From Cotesia glomerata (lineage: Eukaryota; Arthropoda; Insecta; Hymenoptera; Braconidae): 64,000 nt of DNA. Positions 24,688 through 36,429 of the stretch are shown piece by piece; the first letter of the stretch is position 1; the number at the start of each line of letters is the position of its first letter. The translations under genes were made by a program, and so were the position numbers. The DNA lies in NCBI RefSeq assembly GCF_020080835.1, contig NC_058164.1, positions 11,416,142 to 11,480,141 of the forward strand, written 5' to 3'. A model generated the notes under the pieces. That model did not search any database. It was not told where the DNA came from and saw nothing but the letters and a program-made list of their open reading frames with translations.

Positions 24688-26127
24688 CGAGCAACCCTTG
24701 ATGCAATCAACCTGGTCGTCAATACAGCCAAGGAGGCAATCGCCGGGAAGAGATGGAAAGGTGGTACGAAAAAGTATTGTTTGGTAGCTGCTTTGGACAT
24801 CAAGAATGCTTTTAACTCCGCCAACTGGGACTGCATCATGCGAGCTCTCGAAGACAAAAAAGTACCAGAATACCTGCTTCGAATGGTAGCAAGCTACTTT
24901 TCGAATAGGGTCCTGAAGTATGACACGAAAAACGGTCCGAAGGAGTACGATATCACTGGAGGAGTACCACAAGGCTCAGTTCTTGGACCAATCCTGTGGA
25001 ACATCATGTACGATGGACTCCTGAGAATCGCGTTGCCATCAGAGGTCAAGTTAGTTGCATATGCCGATGATGTAGCTGTAGTAATAGTCGCGAAACATCT
25101 GGAAGAGATAAATCTGGCCTTTGACATTACATTCGGCCGCATCAACTTATGGATGAATATGATGAAATTGGAGCTGGCCAAGCATAAAACTGGAGCAGTG
25201 CTTATCACTAGCAGGAAAGCAGTAGAAACAATCAAATTAGAAATCGGAGAACATGAAATTACATCACAACCATTCATCCGATACCTGGGAGTGATGCTCG
25301 ATGCCCGACTGAACTTTAAACAATAAGTCGAACATGTGAGTACTAAAGCATCAGCAGTGGTAGCTAGTCTATCACGACTAATGCCAAACGTCGGAGGTCC
25401 AAAGCAGAGCAGAAGACTATTATTATCATCTGTGATCACATCAGTGCTCACGTACGGAATATCCATTTGGGCTGACGCATTAGAATTACAAGAAGCATGG
25501 AGAAAGGCTGGACCAGTATACCGTCTGAGTACCTTAAGAGTAGCTTGCGCCTTCCGAACAATATCTGAGGAAGCAGTGTGCGTCATTTCTGGAACTCTGC
25601 CCCTCAGAGTCCTAGCTGAAGGAAAACGAAACCTATACCAACGGAAAAGATCAACCACACTTGGCCACGAAGAATTCAGAACAGAAGAACGATATCGCAG
25701 CATCGTACGATGGCAATTGCAGTGGGATGCCGCAGGAAAAGGTAGATGGACTTATCGTCTTATACCAAAGATCGACGTTTGGATGAACCGGAGCCACGGT
25801 CAAGTCAACTATTACCTGACGCAGTTGTTGTCAGGACATGGGTGCTTCCGAGAGTATCTACACCGCTTCAAGCACGGCAACTCTCCGGAGTGCCCGTCCT
25901 GCCCAGGAATTGCTGAAGATGCAGAGCACGTTTTCTTTGTGTGCCCACGTTTTGACCCTCAGCGAGATGAGTTAGAGAATTGTTTGAACAAGAAAGTCCA
26001 ACCAGAGACGTTAGTAGAAGCAATGTTGTCGAGTGAAGCTGCCTGGAACGCCACAAGCACTTTCGCCACAGAAGTTCTTACCGAACTGCGTTCCATTGAG
26101 AGAAAAAGATCCAAAGTCAGAATTTAG
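24670..26127 (+). pseudogene. ORF2 fragment of copy 1: reverse transcriptase and C-terminus
   Basis: The endonuclease and the first RT blocks are missing. What remains has ALDIKNAFNSANWD, GGVPQGSVLGPILWN and the catalytic AYADDVAVVI. A TAA at 25324-25326 interrupts it, and the same frame continues to 26127. The C-terminal CPSCPGIAEDAEHVFFVCPR is the usual zinc-knuckle region of R1-type ORF2. Copy 1 cannot move by itself. Confidence 0.85.
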
Positions 26128-26374
26128 AAGGAAGGTAGAAACAACACCTTAGCCACAAGAAGGAAGAGCGGCAGCTAATTCCTCCCCCTGCGATGTAATG
26201 CCTACACGGCGGTTTCCATAGGGAATAAGAGGATAGAAGAAAAGAGGTTTAGGGTTTAGTGAGTATGGGCGCTAGTGTCGAGTATTTGCATGACACTGCG
26301 TCGAGTCTCACATATCCACGCGAAACATCTATGCCTGGAATCCGTAAAAAGGATTCCCCCTTCCTGGAAAAAAA

Positions 26375-26390
26375 ACACACACACACACAC
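26375..26390. repeat. (AC)8 tract between two retrotransposons
   Basis: The tract lies exactly between the A tail of copy 1 and the 5' end of copy 2, so the two elements share one microsatellite. Confidence 0.85.
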
Positions 26391-26532
26391 CTCGTGTCGG
26401 GCTTGCTGGGTCCCGCATCGGGCGCCTCCCAGGTGGCGGATAGGGGAATGCCCGGCATATCTGCACGTCAGATGCGTCGGGTACCGAGGAAATAGAATAC
26501 TCGGGGTGGACCAAAACCTAGCAAAAGATGAT

Positions 26533-28014
26533 ATGAAAATGCCAGATCAATTTCAAACATCGTCTACGGTGCAGAGGGGGGATACCTCAGTGCCGGCGAG
26601 AGAAGGCGTGCAAACGGGCGTGAACTCGTCGTTATCAAGCGACCGTTTGAACAGCGGAGTAGACCCCATGGCTCTGCTGTTTAGCAATGCTAGCAAGGTT
26701 ACAGGGAGTACGAAATCAGCCCAGATGGCAGAGAACAGACAGCTGAGCAACATTCCTCCAATAAATGGAGGACCTTTTGCTCCTGTCACTAATCAAACCT
26801 ACCGAGGAAGAATCAACTCTGTACCGACCGTTACAGGCCAACAGTCACCAATGGAGAGGCACGGCATCAAGATCGAAGAGTTAGCCGAGTTTATAAAAGA
26901 CAAGAAGAATCTCCATCATGAGATTAGAAAATTGGTTACATCTATCACTACAGCATATAGGTTAGCCAACAAATCACCAGGCATGTCGGCCTCAACGACC
27001 CAAACAACTCAGAGTCTGACCAAAAAACCACAGCCATCTTTGGTCACTCCTAAAAAATTACCACAGCAAGGAAAGGACAATAACAAGAAGAGGCAGCTGT
27101 CCACGCCCAGCCCTTCTTCAATAATCGAGAAGCCACCACAGAAAAAGACAGCCCGGGAGGACGTCTGGACTACAGTGGACCGAAATAGGAAGAAGAAGGA
27201 AAAAGAGCATGAAACAGCGGCTCCCCCTAATAAAGCTCAAAACCAGCCAAGTAAGGGTGCCTCTAAGAAACCGAGGAGAAAGAAGTCAAGGACTAAGGCT
27301 GTTCTTTTTCAACCAGTAGACGGCCAAACTTATGCCGATATCCTAAAGGAAATCAAGGCCAAGGTAAGCCCTGTCGAGACGGGCGTAGACATAAAGTCTA
27401 TTAAAAAGACGAAACACGGAGGCGTTCTCCTTGAAATGGCTCGAAAGACCGAAGACAGCAAGGCTTTCACCGATGCAGTAAGGTCAGCCACTGCAAACAT
27501 CGGCACGGTCAAGACGCTAACACCAACAACAACGATCGAGATCCTCGACTTGGACGAAATCTCTACCGAGAGCGAAGTCCGTGAAGCACTCAAACGTGAA
27601 TTCACTGACAGCCTGGAGGTCAAACGGGTAAATTTGACAAAACCCACACCACGAGGAAATCGGGCAGCCTTCTGCGAAGTAGACGAGGCCAGTGCGATTA
27701 AGGCCCTTGACAAGGCCCATATAATGATCGGTTGGATGAACTGTCGTATACGCCCAGTTGCAAAAGTAACCCGCTGTTTTAAATGTCTTAGTTTTGGACA
27801 CAAAACACGCCAGTGTGCGGGACCAAACAGAAGCAGGTGCTGCTACAAATGTGGCGGAGAGAACCACAAGGCCGTAAACTGCACGGAGAAGCCAAAATGC
27901 TTCCTTTGTGCTCCGGACAAAGATGCCCAGGATGGTCTATGGCATATTTCTGGCACTGGAGCTTGCAGGGCATTCTGCACAGCACTTGCAGAAGCCAAGA
28001 GAGGACAGAAATGA
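26533..28014 (+). CDS. ORF1 (Gag-like, CCHC) of copy 2
   Basis: 493 codons starting MKMPDQFQ. The open frame extends upstream to 26275 through copy 1's 3' UTR, so the first ATG inside the element is preferred. The middle is Lys/Pro-rich. A folded segment (TPTTTIEILDLDEISTESEV) precedes three knuckles: CFKCLSFGHKTRQC, CYKCGGENHKAVNC and a CFLC..H..C variant. The product would bind element RNA. Its stop overlaps the ORF2 start as ATGA (28011-28014), a common coupling arrangement in this clade. No internal damage was seen, unlike ORF2. Confidence 0.85.
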   Translation: MKMPDQFQTSSTVQRGDTSVPAREGVQTGVNSSLSSDRLNSGVDPMALLFSNASKVTGSTKSAQMAENRQLSNIPPINGGPFAPVTNQTYRGRINSVPTVTGQQSPMERHGIKIEELAEFIKDKKNLHHEIRKLVTSITTAYRLANKSPGMSASTTQTTQSLTKKPQPSLVTPKKLPQQGKDNNKKRQLSTPSPSSIIEKPPQKKTAREDVWTTVDRNRKKKEKEHETAAPPNKAQNQPSKGASKKPRRKKSRTKAVLFQPVDGQTYADILKEIKAKVSPVETGVDIKSIKKTKHGGVLLEMARKTEDSKAFTDAVRSATANIGTVKTLTPTTTIEILDLDEISTESEVREALKREFTDSLEVKRVNLTKPTPRGNRAAFCEVDEASAIKALDKAHIMIGWMNCRIRPVAKVTRCFKCLSFGHKTRQCAGPNRSRCCYKCGGENHKAVNCTEKPKCFLCAPDKDAQDGLWHISGTGACRAFCTALAEAKRGQK

Positions 28015-30465
28015 CACGCATACTACAAGGCAACCTGAATAGGTGCGCTTTGGCGCAAAACCTGCTGCGCCAGCGTGTCTTTGAAGATAAAATCGACGTC
28101 TGCTTTATCTGCGAGCAATATCTAAACATCGAAGGTAAAACATGGTTCGCAGACGAAACTGGCACGGCAGCAATTTGGATTGTGAACACAAAGATCATTA
28201 CCGTCAACAACAGCGGAAGTGGAGCAGGTTTTGTCTGGATTTAAACCCCCACAACCTACTTCATGAGCGTCTATCTCTCACCTAACGGAGGGATTAGTGT
28301 GTTCCGACAGAAACTGGCAAATATAGAAGATGCCGTCACTAAGTTCAACGGCGAAGTCATCGTAGCTGGAGATTTCAACGCTAAATCGGCTGAGTGGGGC
28401 GCTGCTTTCTCCGACACCAGAGGTAACAAGGTCGCTGACGTCGCGGCTAGACTCGACCTCATAGTGCTGAACACCGGGAACACCACGACCTTTAGAAGAC
28501 CAGGGTACCAAGAGTCCATCCTCGACATTTCGTTAGTGACTCCAAGGACTGCCAACATGATCGAAGACTGGACTGTATCTGAAGAATACAGTGGCAGTGA
28601 CCACCAGTTTGTGACATTCAACGTTGGATTGTAATCTACTCCGGTTTCACAACGCGACCTTTCTAAGCGGAAGTGGAATACCAGAATGCTTGATCCAGAG
28701 GCATTGCGAGCTTCACTTGCACGAAGCTGATCTATCCTTCAGAACAAACCGACTCCGGATTCCTGCAGCGAGACGGAAAAGGCAGTGCTAAATATGATGA
28801 AGGAGATTGCTGCCGCATGTGACGCCTCTATGCTGCGGCCGAAAAATAGGAGTTTCCACAGGCCGGCGTACTGGTGGTCAACAGACACAGCAGAACTTCG
28901 CAAAAGATGTCATAAGCTACGTCGCCGCGCAGCGAGAGCCGCGAAACGCTCCCCAAGCAAGGACTTGTATTCAAAAGAGTACAATCAGGCAAAAAAGACG
29001 CTAAACCGAGCCATTAAAGCAAGAAAAGCGATATTGTGGAAATAGATCTGTAATGATCTCGACAAGGACATCTGGGGCAAAGCCTACTAAATTATCACTA
29101 AACGACTTGGAAAGGCTTCACCAGAAGCGCCGAAGTTTCCTGCCTTAATGGACAGCATTGTAGCGGAGCTTTTCCCCAAACACCCGCCGCGGGAGAAGAA
29201 ACACTACGCTGAAAACAGCGAAGGAACACCCTTCACAACTAAGGAACTACAAGACACGGCCAAGTCACTCAAAACAGGAAAGGCACCTGGACCTGATGGC
29301 ATCCCGGCAGCGGTGATCAAGATTGTAGCCCTGGAATATCCAGACATACTTCTGAATACATACAACGCATGCTTGGCAACTGGCACGTTTTCCGCGGTCT
29401 GGAAGCGGCAGAGATTGGTTCTCTTAGACAAAGGAAAGGGAACCCCCGTAACACCTTCGTCGTTTAGATCACTCTGTATGCTAGACATTGCTGGAAAACT
29501 GCTCGAGAAGCTCATACAAGGGAGACTTCGCAACGTCATCGACCGTGCTGGAGGTTTTGCCACCAACCATCATGGCTTCCGGAAAGGTCGTTCAACAGTC
29601 GGAGCGATCGAGAAAGTTATAAAGACAGCAACACAAGCATGGTCTGGTAGCCTCAAAGCTCGTAAAGTAACACCACCTGAAATTCGCCAAGCATAAAACC
29701 GAGATGGTTGTTCTGACACGTTAAAAGTGGTTCCTAAAACCATTCGCTGTGGATATGGAAGGAACAACACTGACGTCAACAAGGGCCCTGCGCTATCTAG
29801 TGGTAATGATAGACGAGAAACTATCTTTCCGCGAACACCTTGACAGTGCATGCAAGAAAGCCAGCAAGACGGTGTCTAGCCTAGCAAGAATCATGACCAA
29901 CACTATGGGACCAAGAACCAAAAAGAGAAGAGTTCTTCTAGAAGTAGTTTACTCGGTACTGCTTTATGGAGCAGAAATATGTGCAGGCATATTGAAACAG
30001 AAGACCTACCGATGAAAAATAGCGGCAGTACAGCGGCGAGGCGCTCTAAGGGTTGCCTGCGCCTATCGAACGGTTTCCGAGGCGGCTATATTTGTCATTG
30101 CGGGAGCCGCACCCATCAACCTACTCGCGTTTGAGAGAGCGAAACTCTATGATGCTAAAAACATCGACGAAAACATGAAGGACGCAAGAACAAAGATAAA
30201 GGCGGAAACGCAACAAGAGTGGTAGGACCGATGGACATCGGGAGAGACGGGCAGATGGACGGCACGCCTGATCCCAAACATCAACGTCTGGCTTTCTCGG
30301 GAATACGGAAAAACGGACTTTTTCTTGACGCAGCTATTGACGGGACATTGGCAGTTCAGTGCCTATCTTTTTAAGATGGGACTGCACAGCACACCAACGT
30401 GCAAATACTGCCCAGACAAAATTGACAACGTCGAGCACACGTTCTTTGAGTTCCAATATTTTCTT
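28011..30465 (+). pseudogene. ORF2 of copy 2: AP endonuclease and damaged reverse transcriptase
   Basis: The endonuclease part has ILQGNLN, CFICEQY, AGDFNAKSAEWG and SGSDHQF. A TAA at 28242-28244 splits it in frame, and further stops follow (28632, 29043, 29088). RT begins with GKAPGPDGIPAAV and HHGFRKGRSTVGAIEK. The block with the YADD site is deleted near 29655, where the frame passes to sequence downstream of the active site (KFAKHKTE-like). It ends in the C-terminal knuckle region at the Mutator junction. It is dead. Confidence 0.82.
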
Positions 30466-31508
30466 TTTTTTGCCTTCCGGAGACGCGATCCCGTACGTTT
30501 TTGGACGTGTTCAACACATTCTTTTTTAATAACAACAGGGTTACTTTTGTAAGAATCTATATTAAGAATACCTTTAAAAGTCTTTGAGTCGCCATCTCCG
30601 ATATACTTCACATATTTTACTCCATGCTTTTCTTCGGATCTACTAAACATTTCCACCACTGCGTCAACTTCCATCTTCCCAGCACTTCCTTGATGATTTA
30701 TTGCGCAAGAATCTTCGTGTTCCTTATACCAGTCTTCATAAGCACTGATGTCGTCTTTTTTTTTATTCTTCCAATAATTGCACCCTTGGCAAAAACTGGA
30801 CTTCACGACTGTGTCTATAACTTTCTTACTGTATTTACCTACAAGTGTAGTGACTCCAAAAAGTGAATTGAACCCTCTCTTCTTCCACGTTCCATCGCCG
30901 GAAACTGTAAAATGTGTAGGGTCCGCATTCGAATCTGAGGCTGTAATTAATTCATTCTCTTCTTTCACAGTTTTAGATATTATCAAGTTATAAATAGTTG
31001 ACGCAGCCAAATGTAAATTATCAAGACAATTATAGTATGTACCAATAGCCAAACCGTGTCCAATATCCATAATACTACAGAATATATTGATACCTTTTCT
31101 CCCAACTCCGATGAGCCTCATAGCAGTAACGATCCGACGATTTATTTCAAATGCTTTATTTACAAATGGGCATGACTGAATATAACGTGTATCTTTGCAA
31201 CCACATTGTACTCCAATTTTAAATCCTAGTCCTCGTGCAGCTGTCCGAGAAAATGACGTTTTTTTTTGCTTACATGTAGCACATATTATCATTAGTGCAA
31301 GAGATGAAAAAACAGAACAGAATTCCAATATACAATAACCAAAATTATAATCAATGAGAATTTCATCGTCATTTGAACTCTTCAACTTTGCAGCTGATGC
31401 ACTAGTAAAAGATAAATCTTCTTCCAAAGTATGTTGATTACCGCTGAACTTCCGTTTTCTTGGTTTGCCTGGATGATGAGGACTTCTCCTCGAACCTTTT
31501 CTATCCAT
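30462..31508 (-). pseudogene. Mutator-like transposase, 3'-truncated
   Basis: Begins MDRKGSRRSPHHPGKP. The body has HFTVSGDGTWKKRGF, SSFCQGCNYWK, GSAGKMEVDAVVEMF and VKYIGDGDSKTFKGIL, then KKECVEHVQKRTGSRLRKAK. This is the pattern of the arthropod Mutator-like transposase domain, with likely catalytic Asp in SGDGTW and GDGDSKT. The match stops at the join with R1 copy 2 near 30465, so the C-terminal third (with the last acidic residue) is missing. The frame then runs on into antisense R1 sequence. Terminal repeats were not found. Confidence 0.78.
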
Positions 31509-31509
31509 A

Positions 31510-32177
31510 TTAGAAGAATCAGCAAATATTCACTTTGATTTTAAAAGAATATCACAAGAATGCCCGCGTAACTTCTCACTTACTTATACTTCTTCACAGC
31601 TTCGAGGTTTACATGGAACTAACTCAAACAAAAAACAAATTGAGTATAGATTCTTGTCTAATACGTCACAATGACCTTCAGACTATTGATATAGTAAACT
31701 AAAAGTATATGACAAGAAAGAAAGAAAGCTATTCATACTCAGGTAGCCCGGACCGCCCGTAGTCTATTGTTGCAGTCGTCCGCTCAACCCGGTCTAGTTG
31801 CTACGACACTAAAATGGCTGTAACTTTGAAAATAATTTGAATTTTGAAAAATGCTTTCAGGGAGATATTTTTGAATATCCAAACTATCGAATTATAAAAA
31901 AAAAATTTTTTCATTTTTTCCAAAATTCTAGACTAGAATACTCCCTTAAAGGAAAAAATCGCAGAAAGAGACTAGTAACTAGGAGCAACCGTCGTGAGAC
32001 GCAACACGGACTGGATTGAAGTAATGCAAACGCGGTCTCGATCCAGTTTTCCCCGTAACATCTACGGGGAAAGAGAGAGGAGGATGTTTAGTCGGTATTG
32101 TTGTCAATAATATTGACTTCCGAGTCTGACATACCCAGGACTAACATCTCGTCTATAAAAAAAAAAAAAAAAAAAAT
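31510..32177. other. Mixed repeat DNA ending in a poly-A tail
   Basis: 31510-31830 shows nothing recognisable. About 31960-32157 looks like a retrotransposon 3' UTR and ends in A18-20, followed by (CATA)n at 32179-32205. Confidence 0.45.
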
Positions 32178-32178
32178 C

Positions 32179-32205
32179 ATACATACATACATACATACAT
32201 ACATC
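32179..32205. repeat. (ACAT)n microsatellite, retrotransposon target
   Basis: Six to seven CATA units lie between an A tail and the 5' end of R1 copy 3. Confidence 0.9.
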
Positions 32206-32736
32206 CTGCGGCAGAGGAGAAACTGCTACCAGGCGCGTCTCCCCGTAGTGGATGGGAGAACACTCGCTGTCCTTGGATGACACTAGGTCTCTTAGTTGAT
32301 GAGGTACAGAGGGTAGGAGCCAAATAAAATACTTTCCCGTGGACAAAACTCCCCCTTTAATAGGTTGGTGACACTAACTGACCTAGCAAGACGATCTTTC
32401 CCTGCTGTAACTCACTGAGAGTGTCCGGAACCCGTGTTGATTATTTTCGACGATGCGGGCTACGGCTGATGTGAGCTTGCTCTGCCGAGGTGTAAGTTGC
32501 AGTAGCGGATCAGGAGCCAGCCACTTCGGGCCTTGATCAAGGAGTACGCAGTGAGTGTTAGAGATCGGAATCTTCACCGCCCCGAGCGAGTCTAGTCCGT
32601 CCGTGTATTCTGGGACTGGCTAAGTGTCGGCTAGGCCTCAGGGAACTGGGGTAGGAGTACTATCTTCGAGGGTACACCAGTTTCTAGTTATGACAACCCG
32701 CTCCACTCCGTACGATGCGCTGGTAAATCAAAAAGT

Positions 32737-33033
32737 ATGAGTAATTTACAGGAAACAAACAAGAGTGGAAACAGGCTTCATGCCCAACAAGCAGTGATTG
32801 AAGCAAGCGCTGAAATGAAGAAAACGCAAGCGCTGGAGCGCCATGAAAAGCTGACCATTGAGCTGCAAGAGTTTATCCAAACAAAGGTCAATATCCACAA
32901 GAAGACAAAGACCAAGACAACCGGTGTAGTCAATGCTCTTGGAAAATTCAAGAAACTGGACGAGGAATGGCAGTCATCACGACGACGCATTCAAACTGAG
33001 GTTGAGACGGAAGAAGCAATGGACACTGGATTA
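32737..33033 (+). pseudogene. ORF1 5' fragment of copy 3
   Basis: MSNLQETNKSGNRLHAQQAV aligns with the copy 1 start. The match runs to EEAMDTG and stops at the edge of the AT-rich insert; the knuckle region is absent. Confidence 0.8.
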
Positions 33034-33830
33034 TTGCAATATATGACTAAAGATTTGCAAATATAAATTTTATTAATAAATTTTTCCATATTAATTCCTT
33101 CATGAATAATAAAAAAATAATTAATTGAAGATAATATTAATATAATTTATATAATTATTAATCTTAATATAATTTATATAATTACTTATATGATTAATAT
33201 GAACATAATTAATTAAATATAAAAAAAGAAAAAAAATTTTGAGTGTGGCTTCAATATACTCATGAACTCAAATCTTAGTTAATTATTGCAATATATGACT
33301 AAAGATTTGCAAATATAAATTTTATTAATAAATTTTTCCATATTAATTCCTTCATGAATAATAAAAAAAATAATTAATTGAAGATAATATTAATATAATT
33401 TATATAATTATTAATCTTAATATAATTTATATAATTACTAATTTGATTAATATGAATATAATTAATTAAATATAAAAATATAATAATTACATTTATGGAC
33501 ACTTAAAAAATACGATCTACTTACTGATGACTTGGTAGTATGCCATAGTGTAGTTTCACTTTCTTTGCACAAGGTTGATCACTTTGATCTTCTGAGTTAT
33601 CACTATCACACATATTTTATTGTCAAAAATTAAAATAAAAATGTTTCACAACAAAATTAAATAAAACGCAGGTTATGTGTACCATAGTAAACAACAACGT
33701 CGAACTGAGTGAGAAGCCACACCGTACACTCTACTACATATAAAATATATATATATATATATACCTCAGTATAGCGTGGCGACCCGTCGCCACGCCAACA
33801 ATTCGGTTTACAAGTGAGCCTATAGATGTT
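33031..33830. repeat. AT-rich insert with a direct duplication and a 10-bp hairpin
   Basis: A block of about 190 bp beginning TTGCAATATATGACTAAAGA occurs at 33034-33222 and again at 33283-33473. Near the right edge GCGTGGCGAC (33774-33783) and GTCGCCACGC (33786-33795) form a perfect stem around CC. The insert separates ORF1 and ORF2 pieces of copy 3. Its class is not known. Confidence 0.6.
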
Positions 33831-33831
33831 T

Positions 33832-35885
33832 CACATCAAAAAGGCCCGTCGAGAACTAAACAGAGCCATTAAAGAAAGCAAAAGACGCTGCTGGAAGAAA
33901 GTGGTCGCAGAAGTAGAGAAAGATCCATGGGGCAGACCGTATAAGGTGGTTATGACCCACCTGAAATGCCAGCCAATGCCATCACCTACGTGTCCACAGC
34001 TCCTCGAGAAGACTGTTACTGCGCTGTTTGCCCAACAGCCGGTATTCACCTACAAGTTGGAGCAGCTCAACCCTGAAGACATCCCAACTATCATGTTGGA
34101 TGAGTTGATAGAGGCAGGCAATCGAGTAGAGAATAATAAGGCGCCGGGATTGGACGGAATCCCTAACATTGCCGTGAAATCAATCCTTAGGGCAGCACCG
34201 ACATTATTCCTGGATGTTTACGATACATGCCTGAAGGAAGGGACTTTTCCCCAGAAGTGGAAAAAGCAACGGCTAATACTACTTCCGAAAGGGAAAAAGC
34301 CGCCGGAAGAACCGTCATCCTACCGACCACTCTGCATGGTAGACACGGCCGGCAAGATATTCGAGCGCATAATTCATCAGAGAATAGAGGCTGTAGTCGA
34401 TCCACTCCTGGCAGAGAACCAGTTTGGTTTCCGAAAAGGACGATCAACTCTGGATGCGATCAAATTGGTTGTTGATATAGCCAAGGATGCAATCGCCGGA
34501 ACGATATGGAAGGTTGGAAAGAAGAAATATTGCTTGGTGGCTGCTTTGGACATCAAGAATGCCTTCAACTTCGCTAACTGGGACTGCGTCATGCGGGCTC
34601 TAGAAAAAAAAAACGTACCAAGATACCTTCGCAGAATGGTAGTGAGCTACTTCACGAATAGGGTCCTGAAATATGACACGAAAAACGGTACGGAAGTGTA
34701 CGAAATCACCGGAGAAGTGCCACAGGGATCAGTCTTAGGTCCTCTGCTATAGAACATCATGTATGATGGCCTCCTGAGAATAGCATTGCCTACGGGAGTC
34801 AAACTTGTAGCATATGCGGATGACGTAGCTATCGTGATCGTCGCAAAATACCTTGAAGAGATAGAAATGGCATTTGATATTACATTCAGACGAGTCAATT
34901 TGTGGATGGACATGGTGAACTTGCAACTAGCTAAGCATAAAACCGAAGCAGTGCTCATCACCAACAGAAAAACGGTAGAAACTATCAAGTTGAGAGTCGG
35001 AGAACAAGAAATTACCTCAAAACCATTTATCCGTTATCTGGGAGTGATGTTGGATGCCCGACTTAATTTCAAGCAGCAGGTGGAACACGTCTGTGCCAAA
35101 GCGTCAGTAGTGAGGGCTAGTCTCGCACGGCTGATGCCTAACATCGGTGGCCCAATGCAGAGCAGGAGGCTACTATTGTCATCAGTAGTCACATCAGTGC
35201 TCACTTACGGAATATTCATTTGGGCTGATGCACTGGAAACTCAAGAATCCTGGAGAAAAGCTGGACCAGTGTATTGACTGAGTGCCCTACGGATAGCTAG
35301 TGCCTTCCGCAAAATATCAAAAGAAGCAGTGTGCGTCATTGCCGGAACACTACCTCTTAAAGTTCTAGCAGAGGAAAGGCGGGCCCTTTACCAACGAAAA
35401 AGGTCAACTGCACTGAGCCCTGAAGAACTTAGAATTGAAGAACAGCTGAAGAGCATAGGCCGATGGCAACTACAATGGGATGCTGCAGAGAAGGGTAGGT
35501 GGACGCATGGCCTCATACCTCGGATCGACATTTGGCTTAACCGGAATCACGGCGAGGTCAATTACTATCTCACACAGATGTTGTCGGGACACGGGTGTTT
35601 CCGAGAGTATCTGTACTGCTTTAAGCACGATGATTCTTCGGAATGCCCGTCATGCCCAGGAGTTGATGAAGATGCGGAGCACGTCTTCTTTGCATGTCCT
35701 CGTTTCGAACCATAACGTGAAGAGTTGGAGAGGATCCTGAACCAGAGAATGTAACCAGATTCACTAGTGGAAGCAATGTTGTCGTCAGAAGCTGCCTGGA
35801 ACGCTACTAACACGTTTGCAACAGAAGTCCTCAAAGACTTGCGTTCCACCGAAAGAAGAAGAGCAAATACCAGAAGCCAGAAGGA
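33832..35885 (+). pseudogene. ORF2 fragment of copy 3: reverse transcriptase
   Basis: Starts within KKARRELNRAIKESKRRCWK, after the endonuclease. RT blocks NNKAPGLDGIPNIA, FGFRKGRSTLDAI, ALDIKNAFN, GSVLGPLL and AYADDVAIVI are clear. In-frame stops at 34750 (Trp codon to TAG), 35275 (Arg codon to TGA) and 35713 (Gln codon to TAA) are each one C-to-T or G-to-A change from the sequence of copies 1 or 4. Confidence 0.85.
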
Positions 35886-36429
35886 AGGAAGTTAACACCT
35901 TAGCCACCAGAAGGAAGAGCAGTAGCTAGTTCCCCCTCTCACGATGTAATGCCTGACGGCGGTTTCCATGAGGGATTAGAGAAAAGAAGAAAAGGGGTTT
36001 AGGGTTTAGTGAGTGGGAGCGTTAGCGTCGAGTTTTAGTATAACGCTGCGTTGAGTCGTCACATATCCAGGCCAAACAGCTATGCCTAGAATCCGCAAAA
36101 AGGATTCCTTCCCCCCCTAAAAAAAAAAAAAAAAAACCACCCACACACGGCCGGACGTCCAGCCGAAAATAGTCGAAATGGCTTTCTAGGACCTCAAAAC
36201 GCGGAGTTCTAATGAAAACTTGCATTCGCAAAATCGAACCGCAATCTATAACTTCCTAGTTTTGAAAATTAAATTTTTAATTTTCAAAGCAGGAAGTTCA
36301 AAATTTGGGATAACCAAACAAAATGTATAAATCCTTGTAAAATTATTGATATATAAAGAAAAATTTTTAAATCCTCAATAAATTTTGTAAAAATTAACAC
36401 TCATTTTAGTCTAACATAGCACATGAAGG

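Larger units (their letters stand above)
22854..26377 (+). mobile_element. R1-clade non-LTR retrotransposon, copy 1 (defective)
   Basis: The 5' UTR (22854-23355) matches that of copy 3 (GGCAGAGGAGAAACTG). A broken ORF1 is followed, after a large internal deletion, by the reverse-transcriptase half of ORF2, a 3' UTR and a short A tail at about 26368-26375. It sits between an (AC)n tract and an (AC)8 tract. Waldo and Mino elements of the R1 clade are known to use ACAY repeats. Confidence 0.8.
26391..30470 (+). mobile_element. R1-clade non-LTR retrotransposon, copy 2 (distinct family, defective)
   Basis: A short 5' UTR is followed by an intact ORF1 and a decayed ORF2. The sequence is cut at about 30462-30475 by Mutator-like DNA. 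The part near 31980-32177, which ends in A18 before an (ACAT)n tract, could be its 3' UTR on the far side; that is a guess. Confidence 0.75.
32206..36136 (+). mobile_element. R1-clade non-LTR retrotransposon, copy 3 (defective)
   Basis: Same family as copy 1. It keeps its 5' UTR, the first third of ORF1, a C-terminal ORF2 half and a 3' UTR with an A18 tail (36119-36136). ACCCACACAC follows. The centre is replaced by AT-rich DNA at 33031-33830. Confidence 0.8.
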
